DNA of 64,000 nucleotides from Humulus lupulus. Taxonomy: Eukaryota; Streptophyta; Magnoliopsida; Rosales; Cannabaceae. The notes under the pieces were generated by a model. That model ran no database searches, had not been told where the DNA came from, and saw nothing but the letters and a program-made list of their open reading frames with translations. The stretch is from NCBI RefSeq assembly GCF_963169125.1, contig NC_084798.1, positions 102,255,970 through 102,319,969 on the forward strand, read 5' to 3'. The translations under genes were made by a program, and so were the position numbers. Shown here in pieces: positions 33,355 through 45,429 of the stretch (position 1 is the first letter of the stretch; every line of letters begins with the position of its first letter).

Positions 33355-35224
33355 TGTAGAGTCCCATAATGTTTACTTAGTTAGCTAGTTAGTAGTAGTT
33401 GTAGTATTTTAGATTTCGTGGATTTTGGTTCAAACCGAGACTTAGTTGGAAACTCCTAGCAACAGTTATGGGCTTCATAAGTTTAACCTATAGTTCAAGA
33501 ATATTAATTATAACATAAGGTTTGATTAATATGGTTGGTCCTAGAGATATTATTTATTATAACCTAAGTTTTAGATAGAGCCAATAGGAATATGACACTT
33601 GTCATAAGCATTATTATTAAGGAATTAAGTATTTTAATGATAAAATAAGGAAATATAAGCTTTAGTATTCACCAGAAACTATTAGGGTTGTATTTTGACT
33701 CAGTCAAAGCATTTATCTAACTTAATTTATGCTGAAAAAATGCAATTACGTGTTTAAAATATTCACGTATACCGATATATCATAGCTGGGAGCCGATATA
33801 TCGCCTGACGAAGGATACGGAAAACAGGTTGGCGTTGCATGAATGTACGAACAGAGGCTCGGGATTAGGGCAGAGCCGATATATCGCCACATAGGGGCGA
33901 TATATCGCCCATAGTAATTATTATTATTATTTTATTTTATTCTAATTTTAAAACTAAACCTTAACTACTTAGACCTGCCCGTGAATAGTTTTGACCGAGT
34001 CTTCAGCCTCTGATTGACGAATATTCAAATATTTTCAATTATTATTCATTATTTTATTCAAATCAAAATGGGGTTAGTTTCACTCCTTACCTCTATAAAT
34101 AGGACTTAGAACCCAGCCCTTCCTCTCATTCTTCAAGCTGTGATAATAAACTCCAAGGTACTAGTACTACCATAGAGTGATAAACACTTGGGTTGGGAAA
34201 AAAGCTTTGCCATTCTTAAGCTTTATAAAAAACTTGGGAAGTGAGGATTAGTGTATTTCGGTATTGAAGTTAGACCAATCCTTAAGGTCAACTAAGGTAC
34301 TCTTATTCTTTAAGTCCAGTTCTTTAAAACTCTTTAGTTTTCTTTAGTTCCTTTCATTCAGATCCTAACTTTTGATATTGGTTTTTGATTAGGTTCTTGA
34401 AACTTAAAGATCTTCCTTGGTAAGTTTCATCTTGAAGGTTTAGTTTCCACAATTATTCTTTACTCTTTAGAAATACTCACCATTTTTATTGTTTGTTTTA
34501 GGAGTGTTCCAAGTCCCACATTTGTTCTCAAATATCCCGGTTTTGGTATAAAAAATAGGATAGAATTTTATATGTTTACATGATATGTTATGCTATCTTA
34601 TGTTATCTTATGTTACATTATGTATAGTATATTTATAGACCTTGGGCATATGACTTATCTATCTAGCAAGCCCCAATAATTTATGGGCATATGACTTGCT
34701 TGGCTATCAAGCCTCACAAATCTATTGGGCATATGACTTGCCTAGTTAACAAGACCTAAGTAGTATAATGGCCATTGTAGTATTATATGACATATGTTTA
34801 TAGTATGTGTATTTATGATATAATTTATGTATATGTTTTATGTTGTTAGTAGTTTTCCTTGCTGGGCATTAGGCTCACTACTTTACTTTTAGTGTGATGT
34901 AGGAAAATAGATACAAAGGCGGATGGATTCTGGGAAGCTTGGCATGTGTGTTGAGGAGAATGGAGTGGATGGGTTGCATGTCGATTCGAGGACGGCGTTA
35001 TTTTATTTAGTCTATTTAAATTACGTTTTTATGTATTTTCCACATTTAGCTTTGTAAACAATAATTTTATTTAAAGTTATGTTTTATTTTTAAAACAATG
35101 AGCTCATTTATGTATTACAAATATTATTTTAAAGCTCAATAAAGTTATGAATATTTCTCATGTATGTTCTTTTCAAAGTAGTAGTTTTAATGGTCCAAGA
35201 CTTAGAAATAGTTGGGTCATTACA
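33355..35224 (+). repeat. 5' LTR of chromovirus E2
   Basis: Begins TGTAGAGTCCC and ends GGGTCATTACA; 1870 bp. A cluster of CGATATATC palindromes lies at 33773-33907, upstream of a TATA box (TATAAATAG, 34094-34102). GGGCATATGACTTG-type motifs recur three times near 34645-34740. The partner LTR at 40975-42772 is 1798 bp and collinear, with small deletions. Confidence 0.92.
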
Positions 35225-35226
35225 GT

Positions 35227-35238
35227 TGGTATCAGAGC
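35227..35238 (+). other. Primer-binding site of chromovirus E2
   Basis: TGGTATCAGAGC starts two bases after the LTR end. It is the usual plant site for initiator methionine tRNA and fixes the LTR boundary. Confidence 0.93.
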
Positions 35239-35375
35239 AACAGTCCATTTACATGAAATTCTCCTTGATACACACGCTCAAGCTCCGAATGCAACCGCCA
35301 ATGTAAGTATTTATGTTTTAGTTATTATGTTTCTGTGTTTTAGCTAACATTTTAGTCTTATGTTTTCAGTTAAGA

Positions 35376-35843
35376 ATGGATGGAGCTTTATCGTATAACG
35401 ATATCTGAGCCATTAAGGCCTTAAAAAGGATTAGAGAACCAAGAAATATAGTAGGAATATTGGAAAGAATCACTCGGAGATTTCTTTTATTCCATAATCA
35501 AATAGTTCATCTCCAAATGACTAAGCAAATAATGATGAGAGATACGAAACAATATATTTTAGTAATTAGGCTTTTTAAAGATTTTCCTTTTGTAATTGTT
35601 GCTTTGGAAAAAATATGGGAGACAATAGATGTTGAAGATGAAATACCAGTGGCAATGAGATATTACTTTCTCATAATTAGGTTTACCCCTAAGATGAAAT
35701 TCCAATTCACACAAGAACAAAAGAATAGAATTTTTACGAATCTTCCCCGAGGAACTTTTTAGGCTCACGAAAATGATGATTATGAAGAGATAGATGATGA
35801 CATGATAGATGAAGGATCTGATGTAGAAGATCCCGATTTTTAG
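35376..35843 (+). pseudogene. Leader frame between PBS and gag in E2, product unknown
   Basis: From ATG at 35376 to TAG at 35841 there are 155 codons in one frame with two internal stops (TGA codon 11, TAG codon 129). The protein would be basic and hydrophobic in the first two thirds (ITRRFLLFHNQIVHLQM, KFQFTQEQKNRIF) with a strongly acidic tail (DDYEEIDDDMIDEGSDVEDP). Just upstream is an intron-like segment, donor GTAAGT at 35303 and acceptor TTTTCAG ending at 35369, which would join the PBS leader to this frame. I do not recognise a family. The remaining leader to gag (35844-36321) shows no gene. The low stop count and biased composition favour a once-real frame, but chance is not excluded. 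Confidence 0.5.
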
Positions 35844-36321
35844 AATAGATTAGTTTCGTTATTTATTTTAATTTATTATTTTGCCTTTATAATTGTACTT
35901 AGTGAAAAATGTTTTTCCAAATTAATATCATTGTTATTTTAATGACATGTATGAGTTTGATTTTTTATTTTGCAATCATAATAAATAATGACTAAGTTCG
36001 GTCAGGGTGGATACAAATCAATGAATCAGGGCTCTATATTTTGAGAGTTAAGGGGCCATAGTAGTGGGAATGATTTTACTAATCCCAACCATCCCTCAGT
36101 ATGGTTAACTTTGGAACAACGATGAGTTTCGAGCCTGAGAATTAAGTCATATAGGATAATTAGAAACACACCCTCATTATAAAGAAGGCTTATATAATTC
36201 TTTTCATAAGAAATAATAATTAATAGGTCCGAGTTATGTTTGCTTAGATTAAGTTTTTGCTTTAGAGCCTATTAAGGTAAGTTCTAAAATGTTTTTCTCA
36301 ACTGTTAGAACTCTGCTAAAG

Positions 36322-37486
36322 ATGTCGCTCAGAAGATCTGATCGCAACAAAGTCAATGTCCCCAATGCTGCTCCTGAGAGCAATGAAGCCCCTCCAATTC
36401 GCAGAAGGGGAGTGCATGCTAATGCCAACTAAAATGCACTACCGCCGCCACCGCTGGTGGACAACACTGCAGAAATTTCCAGGCTACAACAACAAGTTGA
36501 GGAATTACTGCAACAACAACGACAACAGACTCAGCCTCTGCCGCAACCACAGCCTCAGCAAATGGCTCCTACACCCCCAACAAGTTGGTCCATATGGGGG
36601 ATGGCCAATGGCGAACTATGCGCCATACCCAGCTCAGCACATCGAGCCAGTTTATGAGCGGTTTTGTAAGCAACACACTCTGAACTTTGAAGGGACAACA
36701 GACCCCTTAGAGGCAGAAGAATGGCTTAGAAATATGGAGCCGATCCTGATGCACATGAACCTCGGTAACGCGGACCGCATATCCTCTGTTTCATCTTTTC
36801 TCAAGAAAGATGCTAGAATATGGTGGGATTTAGTTCAACAGATTCACAAGGTCGCCACCATGACTTGGACCAGATTTGTGGAGCTGTTCCACAAAAAGTA
36901 CTAAAATTCGGCAGTCATCACTTCAAGAGTTGAGGGGTTCACTGGTCTGAAGCAATGGAGTCTATCAGTAGAAGAATATGCTCGACATTTCGATCGATTA
37001 GCCAAGTTTGCACCAGAAATGGTTCCAAATGATTTTCTGAGGGTGACCAAGTTCGTTAGAGGACTTAGACCAAAGATTGAGCTAGGGTTCAAGCTAGCAA
37101 ACCCAGGAAATACTACGTATGCCGATGTTCTAGAAATGGCAATAGAAGTAGAAAGGCTCCAAGCGAACGTTAGTAAAGAAGAGGCCAGTAAGCCTGAGCC
37201 TAAACATCAGAGTCAGCTTCATAATGGTCGGAACAACAAAAAACATCAGTCCAACAATAATAGTAATGTTCAGAAAAGACGACATCCTGACAACGAGCAG
37301 TCCGATCATGATAAAAGGGCACAAACGAACAATGGAGGTAATCGGCCGGGTTATGTAGAATACCCGCAATGTGCTAAATGCCAAAAGAAACATCATGATG
37401 AGTGTCACGCAAAGACCAAGGGATGCTACAACTGTGTTCAGGAAGGACACCGAAAGAGGGAATGTCCCCAGCTCAAGCCAGAATAA
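36322..37486 (+). pseudogene. gag of chromovirus E2
   Basis: The start MSLRRSDRNK is followed by a glutamine-rich stretch, then a frameshift near 36590. The Gag core continues in the second frame: YERFCKQHTLNFEGTTDP, DARIWWDLV, and FDRLAKFAPEMVP after a stop at 36902. The end carries a cysteine-rich segment CAKCQKKHHDEC and a CCHC knuckle CYNCVQEGHRKREC (about 37425-37465). Gag packages the RNA. A stop at 37484 precedes protease in the same frame. Broken by at least one frameshift and two stops. Confidence 0.9.
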
Positions 37487-37501
37487 AAGAGAGACAATAA
37501 G

Positions 37502-40500
37502 ATGGTTCCTGCCAGGGTTTTTGCTTTAACCCAAGGAGAAGCTGATGCTAGCAATAAAGTAGTTACAGGTCAGGTTTCTATCGTCCATAATATATGTTAT
37601 GTATTATTTGATTTGGGAGCAACTCATTTGTATATCTTGTTAGGAATGATAGAAAAAGTAGACAAACCTTGTGAAAGATTTAGAACTAGGTTTGTAACCG
37701 AGTTGCCTTTGGGCGAAGTAGTCCTATCATCACGGACAGTGTGAGGCATACCAATCAAGATAGAGGACGTAGAACTTGAAGGAGACCTGATAGAACTGGA
37801 GATTAAAGACTTCGACGTGATACTTGGAATGGATTGGCTAGCAAGGCATTGCGCAACCAACGACTGCAAACGTAAGCAACTAATATTCGAGACTCCTGAC
37901 GGTCAGAAACTATGCTTTATGGGACAAGTTTCAAGAATACGCACACCACTTATTTCATCTTTCAAAGCTCAAAGGATGATAGAAAAAGGATGTCACGCAT
38001 TTCTAGCCAGCATCACAAACATGGTAAAGGAAACACCAATGAAGGTTGGAGACGTTCATATCGTAAAGGAATCTCCAGAAGTATTTCCTGACGACTTACC
38101 AGGGCTACCGCCGACTTGGGAAATTGGCTTCACAATCGAGCTAGTACCGGTCACCGAGCCTATCTCCAAGGCACCATATCGGATGGCACCTACCGAACCC
38201 AAGGAGTTAAAGATTCAACTACAAGAACTCCTAGACTTAGGTTTCATTAGACCGAGCCATTCGCCATGGGGAGCACTGGTTCTATTTGGGAAAAAGAAGG
38301 ACGGGAGTATGCGGATGTGCATAGATTACCGTGAGCTGAATAAAGTGACAATAAAGAATAAGTACCCGTACCCCGGATTGACGACTTGTTTTATCAACTT
38401 TGAGGAGCGACTGTGCTCTCAAAGATTGATTTACGGTCTGGGTATCATCAGCTCAAGGTACAGGAAGAGGATGTTCCCAATATAGATTTTATAACTCGTT
38501 ATTGGCATTATGAGTTTTTAGTTATGTCTTTTGGTCTTACCAACGCTCCAGCCGCGTTTATGGATTTAATGAATAGGGTCTTTAAGGACTACTTAGATAA
38601 ATTCGTCATGGTATTCATTGACGATATCTTGGTGTACTCAAAGGATAAAGTCGAGCATGAGAAACATTTAAGTTTAATCTTGTTGCGACTAAAGGAGCAT
38701 CATCTTTACGCCAAGTTCAAGAAGTGCGAATTTTGGCTTTCACAAGTAGCATTTCTCGGCCACATAGTATCAAAGGAAGGAATTGCTATAGACCCATCTA
38801 AAGTGGAAGCTATGAAGGATTGGCCAAGACCAAAGAACGCGTCTGAAGTAAGAAGTTTTATGGGACTAGCAGGCTACTATCAGAGGTTCGTAGAAGGCTT
38901 TTCTAAGATAGCCACTCCACTCACCAACCTGACTAGGAAGCAGCAAAGGTTCAACATGAATGATAAGTGTGAAGAGAGTTTCCAGTTGTTAAAGGATAAG
39001 CTATGCACAGCACCAGTACTTTGTGTACCGACACCCAATGACAAGTTTGTAGTCTACTGTGATGCGCGAAGCAAGGGTTGGGTTGTGTGCTGATGAAGAA
39101 TGACAAGGTGATAGCCAACGCCTAAAGGCAACTAAAGGAATACGAGCAACGTTATCCAACACATGATATGGAGTTGGCAGCAGTGGTCTTTGCGTTGAAA
39201 ATCTGGCGCCACTATCTTTATGGAGAACGGTGTGAGATTTATATGGACCACAAAAGCTTAAAGTATTCCTTCACTCAGAAGGAGCTCAACATGAGGCAGC
39301 GCAGGTGGTTAGAGCTAGTGAAGGATTATGACTGTGAAATCTTATACCACCCAGGAATGGCAAACGTAGTTGTTGATGTGCTGAGTAGGAAGAATTATGG
39401 AAGTCTAGCAGCGTTAGCTGGAATAGAAAAGCCACTACAGCAGGAGCTGATCAACGCTGGAATAGAAATAGTCATTGGTAAACTTGCTAACTAGTCCATC
39501 CAGTTAAGTCTGTTAGAAAAAATATGGATTGGGCAAGGGCATGATGACACGTTAGTAGCACATATGGATGCAGTAAGAGAAGGGAAGGCCACATATTTCT
39601 GAATATCAGGTCAAGTTTTATTGAGATATAAGGATCGGGTATGCGTGCAAAATGATCAAGGGATTAAGATGAAGTTCTTAGAAGAAGCATACGATACCCC
39701 ATACTCAGTTCACCCAGGGTCGACCAAGATGACTCACAATCTTAAATCAATATATTGGTGACCAGGAATGAAGAAGGATATAGCAGAGTATGTGTCTAAA
39801 TGCTTAGTATGCCAACAAGTAAAAGAAGAACATCAGTGGCCTGCAACCTTATTACAACCGCTTAGCATTCCATAATAGAAATGGGACGATATAGCCATGG
39901 ATTTTGTGACAAGACTTCCACGAACAAATAAGCCGCACGACTCGCCTTGGGTAGTAGTAGATACACTAACCAAGTCAACTCATTTTCAGCCTGTCAAGAC
40001 TACATATACAGCAGATCAGTATGCAAACATTTATGTTCAAGAAATAGTACGACTTCATGGAATCCTAAAACAATAGTATCTGATAGAGGATCAGTGTTTA
40101 CATCGAGATTTTGGGGAAGTTTCCAGCAAGCCATGGGTACCAAGTTAAGTCTTATTACAACATTTCATCCCTAGACAGACAGTCAGTCCAGGCGTACCAT
40201 ACAGATTTTAGAAGATATGTTGCGTGCTTGTGTACTTGATTTCAGAGGATCATGGAGTAAGTACTTGCCGCCGATAGAATTCTCCTATAATAATAGCTAT
40301 CAGTCAACAATCGGGATAGCACCTTATGGGCTACTTTATGGAAGGAGGTGTCGATCCCCGTTACATTGGGACGAGGTAGTAGAAAGGAAACTACTTGGAC
40401 TCGAAGCAGTTAGAAAAGCTCAAGAAGCAGTAGCAATGATTAGAAAACGTATGCTCGCTGCTCAAAGCCGTTAGAAAAGTTATGCGGATGCCAAGCAGCA

Positions 40501-40938
40501 TGATGTGGAATTCAAAGTTGGAGATCAAGTCTTCCTAAAGATATCTCCTATGAAAGGTGTGAAGCGGTTCAGGAAGAAAGGCAAGCTTAGTCCCAGGTTT
40601 ATAGGCCCTTTTGAGATATTGGACAAAGTGGGAGCAGTTGCATATAGATTAGCCCTATCGCCAGCTCTAGAAGATAGTTACAATGTGTTCCACATCTCGA
40701 TGCTGAGTAGATATGTGTCAGACCCATCTCACGTCCTCAAGTATCATACAATAGCACTCCAGAAAGACTTAAGTTACGGGAACAACCAGTTAGCATCCTA
40801 GATAGAGGGATGAAGGAATTACGGTTTAAGAGTATTCCGATAGTCAAAGTCCTATGGAGAAATAGTTCTGAACGGGAGGCAACGTGGGAGTAGGAGGAAG
40901 ACATGAAAGCTCGATATCTGAAATTATTTGGTAAGTAA
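37502..40938 (+). pseudogene. pol of chromovirus E2: protease, reverse transcriptase, RNase H, integrase, chromodomain
   Basis: Protease has DLGATH near 37615, where DSGATH is expected (the active-site serine is changed). Reverse transcriptase spans about 38080-38800, with GKKKDGSMRMCIDYRELN, a frameshift near 38400, [22 protein letters not shown] and [11 protein letters not shown]. RNase H follows to about 39370 (VYCDA, DHKSLKY). Integrase covers about 39660-40780, with [23 protein letters not shown] and RACVLDFRGSWS. The chromodomain is at about 40788-40925 (VSILDRGMKEL, SIPIVKVLW, EATWE). Stops occur near 37741, 39092, 39492 and in integrase. Order and chromodomain define a Tekay/Del-like chromovirus. 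Confidence 0.92.
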
Positions 40939-40974
40939 ATTTCAGGGATGAAATTCTTTGTAGTAGGGGAGAAT

Positions 40975-42772
40975 TGTAGAGTTCCAGAATGTTTACTTAG
41001 TTAGCTAGTTAGTAGTAGTTGTAGTATTTTAGATTTCGTGGATTTTGGTTCAAACTGGGACGTAGTTTGAAACTCCTAGCAACAGTTATGGATTTTATAA
41101 GTTTAACCTATAGTTTAAGAATATTAATTATAACATAAGGTTTGATTAATTTTGCTGGTCCTAGATATATTATTTATTATAACCTAAGGTTTAGATAAAG
41201 CCAATAGAAATATGACACTTGTCATAAGCATGATTATTAAGGAATAAAGTATTTTAATGATAAAATAAGGAAATATAAGCTTTAGTATTCACCTGAAACT
41301 GTTAGGGTCATAGTTTGACTCAGTCAAAGCAGTTATCTAACTTAATTTATGTTGAAAAAATGGAAATAAGGGGATAAAATATTCACGTATGCGAATATAT
41401 TGCAACTGGGAGCTGATATATCGCCTGACGAAGGATACAGAAAACACGTTCACGTTGCAGGAACGTACGAATAGAGGCTCGGGATTAGGGCAGAGCCAAT
41501 ATATCGCCACGAACGTAATTATGATTTTTTTTATTTTAAAACTAAACCTTAACTACTTAGACCTGCCCCTGAATAGTTTTGACCGAGTCCTCAGCCTCTG
41601 ATTAACGAATATTCAAATATTTTCAATGATTATTCATTATTTTATTCAAATCAAAATGGGATTAGTTTCACTCCTTACCTCTATAAATAGGACTTAGTAC
41701 CCAACCCTTCCCCTCATTCTTCAAGCTGTGATCAGAGACTCCAAGGTGCTAGTACTACCATACAGTGATAAACACTTGGGTTGGGAAAAAAGCTTTGCCA
41801 TTCTTAAGCTTTATAAAATAATTGGGAAGTGAGAATTAGTGTATTTCGGTATTGAAGTTAGACCAATACTTAAGGTCAACTAAGGTACTCTTATTCTTTA
41901 AGTCCAATTCTTTAAAACTCTTTAGTTTTCTTTAGTTCCTTCCATTCAGATCCTAACTTTTGATATTGGTTTTAGATTAGGTTCTTGAAACTTAAAGATC
42001 TTCCTTGGTAAGTTTCATCTTGAAGGTTTAGTTTCTACAATTATTCTTTACTCTTTAGAAATACTCACCATTTTTATTGTTGGTTTTAGGAGTGTTCCAA
42101 GTCCCGCATTTGTTCTCAAATATCCCAGTTTTGGTAAGGAAAATAGGATAGAATTTTATATGGTTACATGATATGTTATGTTATCTTATGTTATGTTATC
42201 TTATGTTACATTATGTATAGTATATTTATAGACCTTGGGCATATGACATGTCTAGCTAGGAAGCCTCAATAATTTATGGGCATATGACTTGCCTAGTTAA
42301 CAAGCCCCAAGTAGTATAATTTCCATGTTAGTATTATATGACATATGTTCATAGTATGTGTGTTTATGATATAATTTATGTATATGTTTTATGTTGTTAG
42401 TAGTTTTCCTTGCTGGGCATTAGGCTCACTCCTTTACTTTTAGTGTGATGTAGGAAAATTGATAGAAAGGCGGAAGGATTCTTGGAAGCTTGGCATGTGT
42501 GTTGAGGAGAATGGAGTGGATGGGTTGCGTGTCGATTCAAGGACAACGTTATTTTCTTTAGCCTATTTAAATTACATTTTTATGTATTTTCCGCATTTAG
42601 CTTTGTAAAAAATTTCATTTAAAGTTATGTTTTATTTTTAAAACAATGAGCTCATTTATGTATTACAAATATTATTTTAAAGTTCAATAAAGTTTTGAAT
42701 ATTTCTCATGTATGTTCTCTTAAAAGTAGTGGTTTTAATGATCTAAGACTTAGAAATAGTTGGGTCATTAAA
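40975..42772 (+). repeat. 3' LTR of chromovirus E2
   Basis: Starts TGTAGAGTTCC after the PPT TAGGGGAGAAT and ends GGGTCATTAAA. TATA box at 41683-41691. The palindrome cluster seen in the 5' LTR is more decayed here, with ATATATCGCC-type remnants near 41421 and 41501. Confidence 0.9.
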
Positions 42773-43767
42773 GACTTAACAAGTCTATACACATTATGTT
42801 CATTTCCCCTTAGAACAAAACCCTTAGATTGTTCCATATAGATCTCCTCATCGAGATCTCCATTTAGGAATGTCATTTTTGACATCCATTTGATGAAGAT
42901 AATGGTTATATAATTATGATAAGGCAAATAAAGCTCTTATTGCAGTTGTCCTAGCAACTGTTGCATACGTGTCAAAATAATCAGTTCCTTCCTTTTGTTT
43001 AAACCTTTCAGCTACTCATCTAGCTTTGAAGGTTTGTATGTGCCATCAATGTGTATTTCCTCTGAAATACCCACTTGCACCCAAATGGTTTTGAATCTTG
43101 TGAACGGTCTACCAATTCTCATGTGTCGTTTGACTAAACTGAATCCATCTAATCATTTATTGCCTCCCTCCAAAAATCGAAGTCTATCGAAGACACTGCT
43201 TCTTGGTAGGTTTTGGGATCATCCACAACTTGAATAATCATAGGAGATTTCCATGTGACTTGTTCAAGTTTACTGTAGAGTATGTCTACTTGAGAACATT
43301 TCTCATTTGATCCTAATTATTTAAGCCTTTGGCTTCTCCAAGGCAAGATAGGTTGTTCATCAACCTTTGGATCTTTCTCCTCATGAGATTGTCCAACACT
43401 TGTGGGTTCTTGGGAGTTTTTATTACAATATAAAATATTCTCAAAGAACTCCACTTCTCTTTATTCACTTATCACATTATACTCCATGTCTAATAGTCTA
43501 TATGCCATGTTATTTCAGGCATAGCCTACAAATGCACACTTAACGGCCCTTGGACCGAAGTTGGTCCTTTTAGGCACCATGCTCTTGCAATAAGCAAGAG
43601 ACCCCCACGCTTTAAGATAGCCTAGGTTAGGTTTCTTTCCTCTCCATAACTTATATGAAAACACATTGTTCTTTTTCATAAGAATTCGATTTAATATATG
43701 ACACACAGCAAGCATAGCTTCACCCAACAACTTATGACATAATTTAGCATGTGTCATAATTATATTG
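42773..43767 (-). pseudogene. Copia F integrase end and reverse-transcriptase start, right of E2
   Basis: On the minus strand from 43757: LGEAMLAVCHILNRI, KLWRGKKPNLGYLKAWGSLAYC and GPRAVKCAFVGYA, the classic C-terminal region of Copia integrase. A decayed linker with WELVD and GCKWVF-like pieces and the reverse-transcriptase start (FLNGDLDEEIYMEQSKGFV, HNVYRLVKSL) follow. The frame has many stops. The fragment continues at 33354 after E2 is removed. The integrase catalytic core that should precede 43757 is absent. Confidence 0.85.
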
Positions 43768-43972
43768 ACATGTCACCATCCTTCCACCTTTTCTTGGGTT
43801 GCATTAACTTCACTCAAGGCTGCAATGATCTCAACATCAATTGGATTGACATGTTTACATTTTCTTAAGGTTGCATTAGTCTCATCACTATGGGCATAAA
43901 CTATGTCAATTTCCTTTAGAGTTGTCATACGTTCCTCATTGAATGCATTATTCTCAGTTAGGGTTACAATGT
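43768..43972 (-). repeat. Degenerate tandem repeat between Copia F and element C
   Basis: Units containing GGTTGCATTA/GGCTGCAATGATCTCA-like text recur at about 30-54 bp spacing. On the minus strand a 75-codon frame reads units such as MTTLKEIDIVYAHSD, NATLRKCKHVNPIDV and IIAALSEVNATQEK. I recognise no protein family. The block starts where the Copia integrase core should be and ends at C's LTR. Confidence 0.5.
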
Positions 43973-44572
43973 TGTTGACCCTCAAATTGGTCAATGACAC
44001 GGAGTCAGATAAACAATATAAAATGGGATGAAAACAAGAAGAAATTGAAGTGGAAAAGTAAACGACACAAACGATTTATAATGGTTTAGCCCCAATTGGA
44101 TGGTAATGACCTACGTCCACTTAGCGTTCTTATTGATGTAGAGTCCCAATACTGTGATCAATGAACTAGGGTTCATGAGTTTCACAAGTCTTGGGAGAAT
44201 TACAACTTTGGTGAATAATAACACTATAATTCTCTTTCAGGATTCAAAAGATCAAAAGTCCTCTCCCTTGAGCCCTTTGATTCTCATTTATAGGCTCCAG
44301 AAAGTTACACGGGCCAATGGGCCTTAATTACAATTAAGACTTGCGTATCTAGGTAATAAAAGAAATTACAATTAATGCATAATTATAGATTTGCATAAAT
44401 AAAGGAAATAAATGAAAGTATGCGACCAGGCTGGTTGCACATAAGTATGATGCTTGATAAACCCATAACTTTCTAGTCGATGACTAATCAGGATACACTA
44501 TTAAAGTTGTCATGTGCTTGCCACGTGTAGGTCAATTCTGCCACATCATTAGGGGCCATTTTTGGGTAAACA
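43973..44572 (-). repeat. 3' LTR of element C
   Basis: On the minus strand it starts TGTTTACCC at 44572 and ends GGGTCAACA at 43973; 600 bp. It is strongly similar to 54246-54694 over the shared part. A TATAAATGAG-type TATA box lies near 44291, in the same GAGCC context as in B. Confidence 0.92.
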
Positions 44573-44585
44573 TTTGCCCCCCAAG
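44573..44585 (-). other. Polypurine tract of element C
   Basis: The minus strand reads CTTGGGGGGCAAA directly before the 3' LTR, identical to the tract of B. Confidence 0.88.
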
Positions 44586-44794
44586 TTTATTTTACTGCGA
44601 CTAGCATAAAGTAAACTTAGACAACATACCTTTCGTATGTCCTGTCAAATCTGTCAGAGTCGTCCATGCCTTCTCGAAAAAGGCAACCAATCATATCATT
44701 GGTGTTTCCCAAAAAGTGGTTTGATGACTATTACGGTTTTCTATGCCTCGAAAAATCACCTCTCATGATTACCTCTGTAACCATGCTTCGACCA

Positions 44795-45429
44795 ATATAT
44801 ATAATCCTTCATATTTACCTTTTACCTTTTACTTTGTATCTTTTTCTCAAGAACACTAAAGAATAGAACTCTTAGAACCCAGAAGACCCAAACGATCCCA
44901 AAAATCTACGGAGTTTCTACTCATCCATTCGTCATCTCAGAAGTTTGCACAAATATTTATCCAAGTAAGTTTCTCGAACTTCTCTGTCGTTTAGATGCCA
45001 TGTAATATTTAGTTTTTGGTTTGTTTCAGACTTTGAGTTCTTGAATGTTCTTGAAAAACTGATTTAGCGTAAATGGACAAGTAGGTCTGAGCATGATAGG
45101 ATAAGGAAAAAACACTACATGAGGCTTAGGAATTGGTTTGGGAGAGAGGATTATTGATTTAGGGCGTAAAATCGAAATAAAAAATTGATTTTCAAGCATG
45201 TAGAAAAAACTGGGTTTTTCCCGCCCTTTCTCAAAGTCGAAAAGTTTTTCCTGAAAAAGCTTTTGCTTTTTAATCCGTTTTCCAAACTGTTCGCATAGAA
45301 CTTAGTGTTTTTATTAGAATGTCGCAGGTCGTATAAAAGCTTAACTTTTATACACGAGCAACGTTATTCCAACTTTTCCACTTTCTTGGTCTTTTGGTTG
45401 TAGATTCTCATCTCTGTTCGCAGATTTTC
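44795..45429 (+). promoter_or_regulatory. Promoter, non-coding exon and 5'-UTR intron of the antisense gene in C
   Basis: ATATATATAA at 44795-44804 is followed by a leader exon ending at 44964, donor GTAAGTTTC, a 459-bp intron (44965-45423), acceptor TTCGCAG and the ATG at 45430. This is the same order as in B and A. The intron carries GTATAAAAG (45331-45339) and CTTTTATAC (45345-45353) as hairpin arms. Transcription would run away from the 3' LTR and against the retrotransposon's own RNA. Confidence 0.68.

Larger units (their letters stand above)
33355..42772 (+). mobile_element. Complete chromovirus (Tekay/Del-like) E2, inserted into Copia F
   Basis: 9.4 kb with 5' LTR (33355-35224), PBS, a leader frame, gag, pol with chromodomain, PPT (40963-40973) and 3' LTR (40975-42772). 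The TSD is GATTT (33350-33354) and GACTT (42773-42777). The Copia reverse-transcriptase reading on both sides shows that GACTT was the original target. The last LTR bases are AA instead of CA. All genes carry stops and shifts. Confidence 0.92.
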
